DNA of 23,327 bases, taken from positions 1 to 23,327 of the forward strand of contig CAMWRO010000014.1 of the NCBI GenBank assembly GCA_947176615.1, given 5' to 3'. The notes beneath the pieces were generated by a model, which saw nothing but the letters and a program-made list of their open reading frames with translations, was not told the origin of the DNA and did no database searches. The stretch comes from an uncultured Porphyromonadaceae bacterium. GTDB taxonomy: Bacteria; Bacteroidota; Bacteroidia; Bacteroidales; Muribaculaceae. Positions 1 to 7,460 of the stretch are shown one piece after another (the stretch's first letter is position 1; every line of letters begins with the position of its first letter). Both the position numbers and the translations under genes were made by a program.

Positions 1-6
1 AAACAT

Positions 7-78
<72 letters not shown>

Positions 79-89
79 CTAAAAAGTAA

Positions 90-122
90 GAGGCTGTGTC
101 ACTGACGCAGCCTCTTTTTGTT
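90..122 (+). terminator. intrinsic terminator after the initiator tRNA
   Basis: A 10-bp stem (90-99 with 105-114, one G-U pair) closes a 5-base loop and is followed directly by a T run at 115-119. It begins 11 bases after the tRNA and should end its transcript. The T run also contains the TTTG used by the next promoter. Confidence 0.9.
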
Positions 123-148
123 TTTCTGCAATTGTTTTGTTATTTTTG
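117..148 (+). promoter_or_regulatory. Bacteroidota-type promoter for the ybaK-aroC cluster
   Basis: TTTG at 117-120 and TATTTTTG at 141-148 match the Bacteroidota sigma-factor consensus (-33 TTTG, -7 TAnnTTTG) with a 20-base spacer. Transcription would start near 155, giving a leader of roughly 65 bases before ybaK. The -33 element lies in the T tract of the tRNA terminator. Confidence 0.65.
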
Positions 149-179
149 CAGATGGTGTGCTGTTTCATGGCAAGGTTGC

Positions 180-209
180 GCCACATGTATATAAGCCACA
201 TGTATATAA
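180..209 (+). repeat. perfect 15-bp tandem duplication in the ybaK leader
   Basis: Bases 180-194 and 195-209 are identical (GCCACATGTATATAA twice). A further partial ATGTATA follows at 212-218. The repeat ends 12 bases before the ybaK ATG, so it is in the predicted untranslated leader. Function unknown; repeat-number change here could alter start-site accessibility. Confidence 0.9.
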
Positions 210-221
210 ATATGTATAGTT

Positions 222-710
222 ATGGAGAAAATACAGAAAACCAATGTCGCCCGACTGCTCGATAAGGCCAAGATTCCCTATGGGTTGATTCCTTACGAGG
301 TCGACCCCGACAATCTGGCCGCCGACCATGTCGCCGAGTCGCTTGGCGAGGATATTAACCGCGTGTTCAAGACACTCGTGCTCCACGGTGACCGTTGCGG
401 TTACTTTGTGTGCGTCATTCCCGGGAACATGGAGGTTGACCTTAAAAAGGCGGCCAAGGCGGCCGGGGCCAAAAAGGCTGAAATGATTCCGATGAAGGAA
501 CTGCTGCCATTGACGGGATACATTCGCGGCGGCTGTTCTCCAATAGGGATGAAAAAAGCGTTCCCGACATTTTTCCATTCCACCGCGATTGATTTTGACA
601 CCATTTTCGTGTCGGCCGGGGTGCGCGGACTCCAATTGAAAATTAATCCCAACGATCTCATCGGCTATACCCGTGCCACTGTTGCCGACGTGGCCGCGGC
701 CGATAAATAA
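222..710 (+). CDS. ybaK: YbaK/EbsC-type Cys-tRNA(Pro) deacylase
   Basis: This 162-residue protein has the length and motifs of the YbaK subgroup of aminoacyl-tRNA editing proteins. These cytoplasmic enzymes hydrolyse Cys-tRNA(Pro) made when prolyl-tRNA synthetase mischarges cysteine. Visible motifs are KTNVARLLD near the N-terminus, RVFKTLV around the conserved lysine (K50), and the glycine-rich GYIRGGCSPIGMKK segment at about 100-113. The ATG at 222 fits the family N-terminus. It is first in a plus-strand cluster, 5 bases before aroC. Its predicted promoter overlaps the preceding tRNA terminator. Family assignment is firm; exact tRNA specificity is inferred from the family. Confidence 0.93.
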   Translation: MEKIQKTNVARLLDKAKIPYGLIPYEVDPDNLAADHVAESLGEDINRVFKTLVLHGDRCGYFVCVIPGNMEVDLKKAAKAAGAKKAEMIPMKELLPLTGYIRGGCSPIGMKKAFPTFFHSTAIDFDTIFVSAGVRGLQLKINPNDLIGYTRATVADVAAADK

Positions 711-715
711 TCAGT

Positions 716-1786
716 ATGAACACATTCGGAACACTATACCGCCTGACCACATTCGGCGAAAGCCACGGTCCCGCAATCGGAGGCGTTATCGACGGGATGC
801 CCCCCGGGATAGCCATTGACCTCGACCGAGTTCAGGCCGAGCTCGACCGCCGCCGTCCCGGTCAGTCGGCCATCACCACTTCGCGCCGCGAGGATGACAA
901 GGTGGAGATTCTCTCGGGGATGTTCGAGGGGAAGACCACCGGCACTCCGATAGGCTTCGTCATCCGCAACGGCAATCACCGCTCGGCCGACTACGGGCAG
1001 TTGCGTCATGCCTTCCGTCCCGGTCATGCCGATTTTACCTACACGGCCAAATATGGCCTGCGCGACTTTGCCGGAGGAGGCCGCGCCTCGGCCCGTGAGA
1101 CTGCCTGCCGGGTCGTGGGCGGTGCGTTTGCCCGTCAGGCCCTTGAACTGAAAGGGATAAGGATATTTGCCTATACATCACAAGTGGGAGCTGTCAAGAT
1201 TCCGCTCGGATATGATGAGGTTGATCCGTCGCTGATTGACACGAATCCCGTGCGTTGTCCCCATGCCCCGACCGCAGCCGAAATGGAGCAGCTCATCAGG
1301 CGCGTAAAGACCGACGGCGATACAATCGGCGGCATCGTGACATGTGTGGCTGCCGGAGTGCCGGTCGGACTGGGAGAGCCTGTCTATGGCAAACTTTCCG
1401 CGCGGCTGGCCGAGGCGATGATGGGAATAAACGCCGCCAAGGGTTTTGACTACGGCACCGGATTTGATGTCGCCTCGATGCTCGGCAGTCAGATAATCGA
1501 CCCCTTTGAAACTGACAGCGACGGCCGCATCGTTACGACGCGAAACCATTCGGGCGGCATACAAGGCGGCATATCCAACGGCGCACCTGTCTATTTCCGC
1601 GTCGCGTTCAAGCCTGTCGCGACCCTCATGCGCGAAGTCGCGACGGTTGATGACTGCGGCAACCCCACGGTGCTGAAAGCCGCAGGACGTCATGACCCCT
1701 GTGTCGTTCCCCGCGCCGTCCCCGTAGTCGAGGCCATGACAGCCATCACCCTCCTTGACAGCATGATTGTGGCAGGAAAGTACTAA
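716..1786 (+). CDS. aroC: chorismate synthase
   Basis: The product (356 residues, normal for the family) catalyses the last step of the shikimate pathway: 5-enolpyruvylshikimate-3-phosphate to chorismate, using reduced FMN. It starts with NTFGTLYRLTTFGESHGPAIGG, containing the signature GESHG. GGRASARETACRVVGGA (about 119-135) is the second signature, and AAGRHDPCVVPR near residue 323 is the third. Only 5 bases separate it from the ybaK stop, so the two are almost certainly cotranscribed. The ATG at 716 is the natural start. No missing or altered key residues were noticed. Confidence 0.98.
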   Translation: MNTFGTLYRLTTFGESHGPAIGGVIDGMPPGIAIDLDRVQAELDRRRPGQSAITTSRREDDKVEILSGMFEGKTTGTPIGFVIRNGNHRSADYGQLRHAFRPGHADFTYTAKYGLRDFAGGGRASARETACRVVGGAFARQALELKGIRIFAYTSQVGAVKIPLGYDEVDPSLIDTNPVRCPHAPTAAEMEQLIRRVKTDGDTIGGIVTCVAAGVPVGLGEPVYGKLSARLAEAMMGINAAKGFDYGTGFDVASMLGSQIIDPFETDSDGRIVTTRNHSGGIQGGISNGAPVYFRVAFKPVATLMREVATVDDCGNPTVLKAAGRHDPCVVPRAVPVVEAMTAITLLDSMIVAGKY

Positions 1787-1800
1787 CCAATCTCAAAAAC

Positions 1801-2682
1801 GTGTACCGTAATTTCTCTGATTTCCTTGCCGGGCAGTTTCCCGGCGTAAAGATGCAGAAACTTGCCGTAAACGCCGGTTTCACCTGTCCCAACCGTGACG
1901 GAACCCGGGGACGGGGAGGTTGCACCTATTGCAATAACCAGTCATTCAATCCCGGCTATTGCGCTCCCTCGCTGAGCGTTACCGAGCAAGTCGAGGAAGG
2001 CAAGCGTTTCTTTGCCCGCAAATATCCCTCGATGCGCTATCTGGCCTATTTCCAAGCCTATACCAACACCCACAGCGACGATATTGACCGGCTTATGGGC
2101 CTTTATCGCGAGGCTCTCGCGGTCGATGGTGTCGACGGTGTTATAATCGGGACCCGCCCCGACTGCATGCCCGACGAACTTTTGCACCGCCTGAAAGAAC
2201 TCCCGTGGGTGATGGTGGAATACGGGGCCGAGACATCCCACAACTCCACTCTTGACCTCATAAACCGTTGCCACACATGGGAGGAAACCGTCGATGCAGT
2301 CAACCGCACCCATCGTGCCGGAATCCCCGTGGGGTTGCATTTCATTATGGGCCTTCCCGGCGAGACCGAGGAGATGATGCTTGCCACAGTCGACGCTATC
2401 AATACGCTCCCGGTCGATACGGTAAAGTTTCACCAGCTGCAGCTCGTCAAAGGCACCCGCATGGCCCGCGATGTGGAGGCCGGTCTCTATGACATCCCCC
2501 GATTTACCCCCGAGAGCTACATAGACCTCTGCGTCAAGATAATCCGCCACCTGCGGCCCGGCATAGCCATTGAGCGTTTCGTCTCCCAGTCGCCCGCCGA
2601 CCTTCTTATCTATCCCCGCTGGGGACTCAAAAACTACCAGTTTACCGACCGTCTGCACAATCGGTTGAAAAACATTGATTAA
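1801..2682 (+). CDS. TIGR01212-family (YhcC-like) radical SAM protein
   Basis: This 293-residue protein has an N-terminal cluster-binding region with C29, C41 and C44 (CPNRDGTRGRGGCTYC), the spacing typical of the TIGR01212/YhcC group within the Elp3-like radical SAM enzymes. The cysteines should bind a [4Fe-4S] cluster that cleaves S-adenosylmethionine. Later family segments include VMVEYGAETSHN, GLHFIMGLPGET and VKFHQLQLVKGT. The physiological substrate of the family is not established to my knowledge. Translation starts at GTG 1801, 14 bases after aroC, placing the family motif VNAGFTCPN at the expected distance from the N-terminus. It probably belongs to the ybaK-aroC transcript. Confidence 0.93.
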   Translation: MYRNFSDFLAGQFPGVKMQKLAVNAGFTCPNRDGTRGRGGCTYCNNQSFNPGYCAPSLSVTEQVEEGKRFFARKYPSMRYLAYFQAYTNTHSDDIDRLMGLYREALAVDGVDGVIIGTRPDCMPDELLHRLKELPWVMVEYGAETSHNSTLDLINRCHTWEETVDAVNRTHRAGIPVGLHFIMGLPGETEEMMLATVDAINTLPVDTVKFHQLQLVKGTRMARDVEAGLYDIPRFTPESYIDLCVKIIRHLRPGIAIERFVSQSPADLLIYPRWGLKNYQFTDRLHNRLKNID

Positions 2683-2702
2683 TTTTATCACTTAACTTTT
2701 AC

Positions 2703-3245
2703 ATGGAAACAGTCATTCGTGTTCATAATGAATCAGAATATAATGAAATACTGCGACAAGCCGTCGCAGTAATTGAGACCGCGAGAGGTAATGCCGCCCG
2801 TGCTGTTGTCAGTACATCCAATGAAATGCACTGGCGGATTGGCCAATTATTGTATGAGAGAAAACTTGACAGTGTACATGGAGATGGTGTGGTAAAACGG
2901 CTCTCAGCAGATTTGAAAGCTATGTATCCCAAAATGGGTATGTCGGTGAGTAATTTATGGGCGATGAAGAAATATTACGTCCGTTTTCATCGCTCCGATC
3001 CAAAACTCCAACGCTGCGTTGGAGTTTTACCGTGGCGACACATAAATCAGTTGATGACCAAATTGAAAGATGATGACAACGTAGAAGTCGAGCTGGCTCT
3101 TGAAGGGTTTACCAAACCTATCGGAGTCGCCGAGTATAAACTTATAGTTCCTCAAAAAGAGCTGAAACAGCTAATCACCGACGAAATAAAGACCTTTAAC
3201 CAAGAAATCGCCGATAAAAGCACCATCTTAGGAGAGAAAGATTGA
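2703..3245 (+). CDS. short YhcG/DUF1016 protein lacking its nuclease core
   Basis: The 180-residue product begins like the N-terminal DNA-binding-type domain of YhcG/DUF1016 proteins: VIETARGNAARAVVSTSNEM, then HWRIGQLLYERK and LSADLKAMYPKMGMSVSNLW, ending at LPWRHINQLM near 109-118. Family members normally continue into a PDDEXK nuclease domain and total about 330-370 residues. Here KLKDDD (120-125) runs directly into VEVELALEGFTKPIGVAEYKL (127-147), which resembles the segment normally found after the nuclease core. I infer an in-frame internal deletion. Codons such as ATA, TTA and AGA make it AT-richer than its neighbours, suggesting acquired DNA. It lies 20 bases after the radical SAM gene. 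Any remaining activity is unknown. Confidence 0.8.
   Translation: METVIRVHNESEYNEILRQAVAVIETARGNAARAVVSTSNEMHWRIGQLLYERKLDSVHGDGVVKRLSADLKAMYPKMGMSVSNLWAMKKYYVRFHRSDPKLQRCVGVLPWRHINQLMTKLKDDDNVEVELALEGFTKPIGVAEYKLIVPQKELKQLITDEIKTFNQEIADKSTILGEKD
3002..3028. repeat. 27-bp perfect palindrome inside the DUF1016 gene
   Basis: Bases 3002-3014 and 3016-3028 are exact reverse complements around one central T. The palindrome encodes KLQRCVGVL (residues 101-109) at the hinge just before LPWRH. It would form a 12-13 bp hairpin in mRNA. Confidence 0.95.
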
Positions 3246-3784
3246 GCAACGCAGAGATTTTTCGCCCTGCCATACTTATAATTTGCAATCACAGAGCCAT
3301 GTCCCGGCCTTTTCCACCGTTGGCTGAAATTCTGAGAAAACAAAAAAAGTTAATATGGGTTAATGGGAGGTAAAAAGAATGAGAGGTTGTTTCATAACAA
3401 CCGTTAAGTAGATGTTCAAATTTTACACCTTTGTACAGTAGCGTCGCGCCCGGGGGCGCCCCCGGCCCAAAACGGGTAGAAGGTGGATAAGAAGGGGAGA
3501 GCGGTAGGGCGACGGCGCGGCGCGGCGGCAGGGGGCCTCTGATTCTGCCACTATGGGAAATGAATGATTCGGTCACTAATTAAGGCATATTGTAAAGCAT
3601 TGATTGTGAGGAATAGGGGTACAACATGCTCATAAGATGTTATTTGTGGATTTTTACAAATAAAAAACAAAATAAACGCTGTGTCAGGTTAATAAACACT
3701 AAAAAGGAGGCGGGAAGGTTGCCGGTTGGCCGGATTTATTGGGCGGAGGGAAAAATCTTTGAGGCAAAGTGTAGATAATTCGGG
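3246..3784. other. non-coding stretch with a GC-rich insert
   Basis: About 600 bases separate the DUF1016 gene from pnp. No ORF here has a convincing start, composition or recognisable product. Visible structures are a 7-bp hairpin at 3385-3402 (GGTTGTT, TCAT loop, AACAACC), a CACCTTTG at 3426-3433 one base off the -7 consensus, a 16-bp GC palindrome at 3450-3465, and a GC-rich, G-biased stretch to about 3540. The flanks (3320-3430 and 3560-3720) are AT-rich, so the central part looks foreign. Possibly a repeat element or mobile-element remnant; the sequence alone does not decide. Confidence 0.6.
3450..3465. repeat. 16-bp GC palindrome
   Basis: CCGGGGGCGCCCCCGG is a perfect self-complementary sequence of G and C only, at the left edge of the GC-rich insert in otherwise AT-rich intergenic DNA. 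Function unknown. Confidence 0.9.
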
Positions 3785-3793
3785 GATAATCAT

Positions 3794-3801
3794 TATCTTT
3801 G
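3794..3801 (+). promoter_or_regulatory. -7 element of the pnp promoter
   Basis: TATCTTTG matches the Bacteroidota -7 consensus TAnnTTTG exactly. It lies 42 bases before the pnp ATG. No TTTG or TTG was found 19-21 bases upstream; the nearest TTTG (3758-3761) is too far away, so only the -7 half is supported. Confidence 0.55.
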
Positions 3802-3843
3802 CACCTATATACTAAAATATAAGCTGAAGAATAATCATTTTTT

Positions 3844-6114
3844 ATGAATCCAATTAAGAAAACCATCGAGCTGCCCGACGGTCGCACGATCACTCTCGAG
3901 ACCGGCAAATTAGCGAAACAGGCCGATGGAGCGGTAGAACTGCGCATGGGCAACACCATGCTGCTTGCAACAGTTGTTACGGCCAAGGAGGCCGGTGAAG
4001 GGGTTGACTTTATGCCCCTGCAGGTTGAGTACAAAGAAAAATTCTCATCCAACGGACGTTTTCCCGGCGGTTTCCTCAAGCGCGAGGGACGTGCCAGCGA
4101 CTATGAAATCCTGACCTCACGCCTTGTTGACCGCGTGTTGCGTCCCCTTTTCCCCGACAATTACCATGCCGACACTTTTGTACAGGTTACAATGTACTCA
4201 AGCGACGGCGTAGACATGCCCGACGCGCTTGCCGGACTTGCCGCCTCGGCTGCCCTCGCAGTCAGCGACATCCCCTTCAACGGCCCCATCTCGGAGGTGC
4301 GCGTTGCCCGTGTCAACGGTGAATTTGTCATTGATCCTACATTTGAACAACTCGAAAAGGCCGACATGGAACTCATGGTCGGCGCGACCTACGATAACAT
4401 CATGATGGTCGAGGGCGAGATGAACGAGGTTTCGGAAACCGACCTTCTCAACGCTCTGCGTGCTGCCCACGATGCAATCAAGATTCAGTGCAAGGCTCAG
4501 ATGGAGCTGGCCGAGGAAGTCGGCTCGACCGTCAAGCGCGAGTATTGCCACGAAGTCAATGACGAGGAACTCCGCAAGGATGTTCACGAAAAGTGCTATG
4601 ACAAGGCTTATGCGGTCGCCAAGGCCGGATGCGCCGACAAGCACTGGCGTCAGGACAGCTTTGACAAAATCTGCGAAGAATATATCGAGTCGCTCCCCGA
4701 GGAGGAACGCGACGAGAAGACCGCGCTGGTTAAGCGCTACTATCATGACGTGGAGAAAGAGGCCGTGCGCCGCTGCATCCTTGACGAGGGCATCCGTCTC
4801 GACGGCCGCAAGACCACCGAGATCCGTCCCATCTGGTGCGAGGTCGACTATCTGCCCGGACCTCACGGATCGGCAGTGTTCACCCGTGGCGAGACCCAGT
4901 CGCTCGCAACCGTGACCCTCGGCACCAAGCTCGACGAGAAGATTCTCGACGACGTTCTCAATCAGGGCCGCGAGCGTTTCCTGCTCCACTATAACTTCCC
5001 CCCCTTCTCGACAGGCGAGGCCAAGCCGGTGCGTGGCGTAGGCCGCCGCGAGGTAGGTCACGGAAATCTTGCCCACCGTGCGCTGAAACGCATGTTCCCC
5101 GATGATTTCCCCTATGTCTGCCGCATCGTCAGCGACATTCTGGAGTCAAACGGCTCGTCATCAATGGCAACCGTTTGTGCCGGTACCCTCTCGCTGCTCG
5201 ACGCAGGCGTGAAGATGAAGAAACCTGTCAGCGGTATCGCGATGGGACTTATCACCGACAATGACGGCAGCGGCAAGTATGCCGTGCTGAGCGACATCCT
5301 CGGCGACGAAGACCACCTCGGTGACATGGACTTCAAGGTGACAGGTACCCGCGACGGTATCACCGCCACCCAGATGGACATCAAGTGTGACGGTCTGAGC
5401 TACGAAATCCTTGAAAAGGCACTTCTGCAGGCTCGTGACGGACGTCTCCACATCCTTGACAAAATCGAGGAGACAATCCCCGCTCCCCGCGAGGATTACA
5501 AGCCCCACGTTCCCCGCATCGTCACCATGCTCATCCCCAAAGAGCTTATCGGTGCTGTCATCGGCCCGGGCGGAAAGATTATCCAAGGCATTCAGGAAGC
5601 CAGCGGCGCTACCGTGTCAATCGACGAAATCCCTGAAGGCGGATACATCGAAGTCGCTGCGGCCAACAAGGCTTCTATCGACAAGGCTCTTGAAATGATT
5701 AACGCTATTGTGGAACTTCCCGAGGAAGGCAAGGTTTATCAGGGCACCGTGCGCTCGATTCTCGAATTTGGTGCATTTGTGGAATTCATGCCCAACCGTG
5801 ACGGTCTTCTCCACATTTCGGAAATCTCTTGGGACCGTCTCGAAAACATGGAGGCATCGGGTCTCAAGGAAGGCGACCGCGTTGAGGTCAAGCTCATCGA
5901 GATTGACAAGAAGACCGGCAAGTACCGCCTGTCGATGCGCGCCCTTCAGCCCAAACCCGAAGGATATGTAGAGCGTGAGCGCGCTCCCCGTGCTCCCCGC
6001 GGTGACCGTGGCGACCGTGCTCCCCGCGGCGATCGTGGCGACCGTGCTCCCCGTGGCGATCGCGGTCCCCGCAATGACCGTGGTCCCCGCAACGACCGCG
6101 GACCCCGCAACTGA
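3844..6114 (+). CDS. pnp: polynucleotide phosphorylase (PNPase)
   Basis: PNPase is a 3'-to-5' phosphorolytic exoribonuclease in RNA turnover. This 756-residue protein has the standard order: first RNase PH domain (about 15-145), helical linker, second RNase PH domain (about 325-545), KH domain with the GPGG loop at 574-577, and S1 domain from about 629 (KVYQGTVRSILEFGAFVEF) to about 700. D512 in TATQMDIK corresponds to the catalytic Asp492 of the E. coli enzyme. After the S1 domain the last 43 residues (714-756) are a low-complexity tail with arginine at every third position. It appears monocistronic, with a -7 element upstream and a strong terminator downstream. Confidence 0.98.
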   Translation: MNPIKKTIELPDGRTITLETGKLAKQADGAVELRMGNTMLLATVVTAKEAGEGVDFMPLQVEYKEKFSSNGRFPGGFLKREGRASDYEILTSRLVDRVLRPLFPDNYHADTFVQVTMYSSDGVDMPDALAGLAASAALAVSDIPFNGPISEVRVARVNGEFVIDPTFEQLEKADMELMVGATYDNIMMVEGEMNEVSETDLLNALRAAHDAIKIQCKAQMELAEEVGSTVKREYCHEVNDEELRKDVHEKCYDKAYAVAKAGCADKHWRQDSFDKICEEYIESLPEEERDEKTALVKRYYHDVEKEAVRRCILDEGIRLDGRKTTEIRPIWCEVDYLPGPHGSAVFTRGETQSLATVTLGTKLDEKILDDVLNQGRERFLLHYNFPPFSTGEAKPVRGVGRREVGHGNLAHRALKRMFPDDFPYVCRIVSDILESNGSSSMATVCAGTLSLLDAGVKMKKPVSGIAMGLITDNDGSGKYAVLSDILGDEDHLGDMDFKVTGTRDGITATQMDIKCDGLSYEILEKALLQARDGRLHILDKIEETIPAPREDYKPHVPRIVTMLIPKELIGAVIGPGGKIIQGIQEASGATVSIDEIPEGGYIEVAAANKASIDKALEMINAIVELPEEGKVYQGTVRSILEFGAFVEFMPNRDGLLHISEISWDRLENMEASGLKEGDRVEVKLIEIDKKTGKYRLSMRALQPKPEGYVERERAPRAPRGDRGDRAPRGDRGDRAPRGDRGPRNDRGPRNDRGPRN
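5983..6111 (+). repeat. triplet repeat encoding the Arg-rich PNPase tail
   Basis: The tail is 14 consecutive X-X-Arg triplets plus a final Asn: APR, GDR, GPR and NDR units in mixed order. At DNA level this is an imperfect 9-base-based repeat of CCCCGC/GGCGAC/CGTGGC-like blocks. Such arrays are prone to slippage, so the length may vary between strains. Confidence 0.9.
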
Positions 6115-6152
6115 TAACATTTCCGGTTAATCCGGTTAAATAAACATAGTGA

Positions 6153-6195
6153 GCGCCGTCACTGCCGAGATGCAGTGACGGCGCTTGCTGTTTTT
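6153..6195 (+). terminator. strong intrinsic terminator after pnp
   Basis: A perfect 13-bp stem (6153-6165 with 6172-6184) with a 6-base loop is followed by TTGCTGTTTTT. It lies between convergent pnp and the porin gene. Its T run suits pnp transcripts; in the other orientation the stem is the same but the T tract is poor. A small tandem TCCGGTTAA repeat precedes it at 6122-6139. Confidence 0.9.
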
Positions 6196-6208
6196 CCATC
6201 ACGAGGGG

Positions 6209-7378
6209 TTAGAAAATAATTTGCAGACGGGCCTCGATGGTGTTGACGTGTCGCGAGGGGGTGAGGTCGGCTACGCGGCGGTCACGGACATTAGTATAGG
6301 AATAGCGGAGACGAGCTATCATCCAGTTGTTGATGTAGTAATTGAAAGTGCAGTTGGCATCGTTGGAGATACCGCCATAGATTCCGGCGCGGGAGTCGGA
6401 GGCGTTTACATAGTCGTAGCCGAGAACCATCTCAAGCGTTCCCTTGGAGGGAGTGTCGATGCCGCCGGCCGAGTGGCTGTAACAGTAGCGGTTGCCGATG
6501 AGCATCGTGCGGAACATTCCGTAGGCTCCGTGGGCGCGATAGTTGCGCAGACCGTCCTTGCGGGCGACATTCATGTAGTAATACTGGGCTTCCAATGCGA
6601 AACGTCCCTTGACAAGCAGGAGCTCGGGGGAGAGTTTGAACAATCCGCGGGCGTTGTCAATGTTGGCCGAAAGCTGCGTTACTTTGGAAACACGCGACGG
6701 GAAATTGGCAGCGTAAAGAAACCCGGTGTGGTCATCGGCGTTGGGCGACGAGTAGTTGAGCGATATGCCGGTCTGAATTACGTCGCCGTCGGCATGGCGC
6801 GGACGCCACACAAGTCGGGTCTGCGCGCCCCACGCCTGTCGTCCCATAGCGGTGGCATTGTTGGTCATCGCGGCCGCCTCGGCAAAAATCGATGTGCCGG
6901 CAAGGAATTGTCCTTTGTCATATTGCCACATGAATGCAAGCAATCGCGGGTTGGCGTTGAAAAACTCGTTGGCCGACGGTTCTTCGTAGCTCGGTTTCAT
7001 TGACGAGCTTGTCTCGGAGTTCAGACCCCATTGCGGAACGAAGTAACCGGCGCGCAGAAAGTTGGCCTCGTTGATGTCATATTCAAAATAGGTATCTTTC
7101 AGTCCTACCTTGCCGTAGCTGAAACCCACGTCGATTTTGGCTTTGAACTTTCCGTAAGAAGCCTTGGCTCCGAGTCGGATGTCGGGTATGGCGACTCCGT
7201 TTACAAACTTTGTGTCACCCGCCTCGGCCACTCCGCGGTTTCCGCCCAGATAGACGGCACCGTCCATCAGGATGCGTCCTGTGGGATTTATCTTCAGCTT
7301 GGGAGAACTATCGTCGGCCGTGGCCGAAAAGGTGCAGAGCATGGCTGCCGCTACGATAGCAACGGTATAGAATTTCAT
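6209..7378 (-). CDS. porin O/P family outer-membrane protein
   Basis: This 389-residue protein has a signal peptide (about 1-21, ending TFSATA before DDS) and then alternating beta-barrel strands, finishing IEARLQIIF with the terminal phenylalanine typical of outer-membrane barrels. The N-terminal pattern (LKINPTGRILMDGAVYL, then IPDIRLGAKASYGKFKAKID, YFVPQWGLNSETSSS) matches the phosphate-selective porin O/P family (OprO/OprP-like). It should sit in the outer membrane as a channel, perhaps for anions. It lies 82 bases downstream of a secreted acid phosphatase on the same strand, which supports a phosphate-uptake role by context only. Selectivity cannot be read from sequence. Confidence 0.88.
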   Translation of the reverse strand: MKFYTVAIVAAAMLCTFSATADDSSPKLKINPTGRILMDGAVYLGGNRGVAEAGDTKFVNGVAIPDIRLGAKASYGKFKAKIDVGFSYGKVGLKDTYFEYDINEANFLRAGYFVPQWGLNSETSSSMKPSYEEPSANEFFNANPRLLAFMWQYDKGQFLAGTSIFAEAAAMTNNATAMGRQAWGAQTRLVWRPRHADGDVIQTGISLNYSSPNADDHTGFLYAANFPSRVSKVTQLSANIDNARGLFKLSPELLLVKGRFALEAQYYYMNVARKDGLRNYRAHGAYGMFRTMLIGNRYCYSHSAGGIDTPSKGTLEMVLGYDYVNASDSRAGIYGGISNDANCTFNYYINNWMIARLRYSYTNVRDRRVADLTPSRHVNTIEARLQIIF

Positions 7379-7460
7379 AGTCTTGTATTTTTTTTAGTGG
7401 AAAAGAGTGTGTGTGTCTTATCGCGTCGAGGCGCGGTGTGACAATAAGGGGGATTGGGCG

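Noticed and set aside
3385..3402. Seven-bp hairpin as a terminator for the DUF1016 gene
   Set aside because: Weak stem, no T run, and 140 bases from the stop codon.
3289..3576. Minus-strand 95-residue frame in the DUF1016-pnp gap
   Set aside because: It crosses the GC-rich block and the AT-rich flank with an abrupt change of composition, is Pro/Arg-rich in the middle, and has no recognisable domain or promoter.
4198..5076. Minus-strand 292-residue frame within pnp
   Set aside because: Lies wholly inside pnp and has no recognisable motif or start context.
6185..7003. Long plus-strand frame opposite the porin
   Set aside because: Antisense shadow of a gene with a clear signal peptide and barrel ending; no family motif in the plus-strand product.
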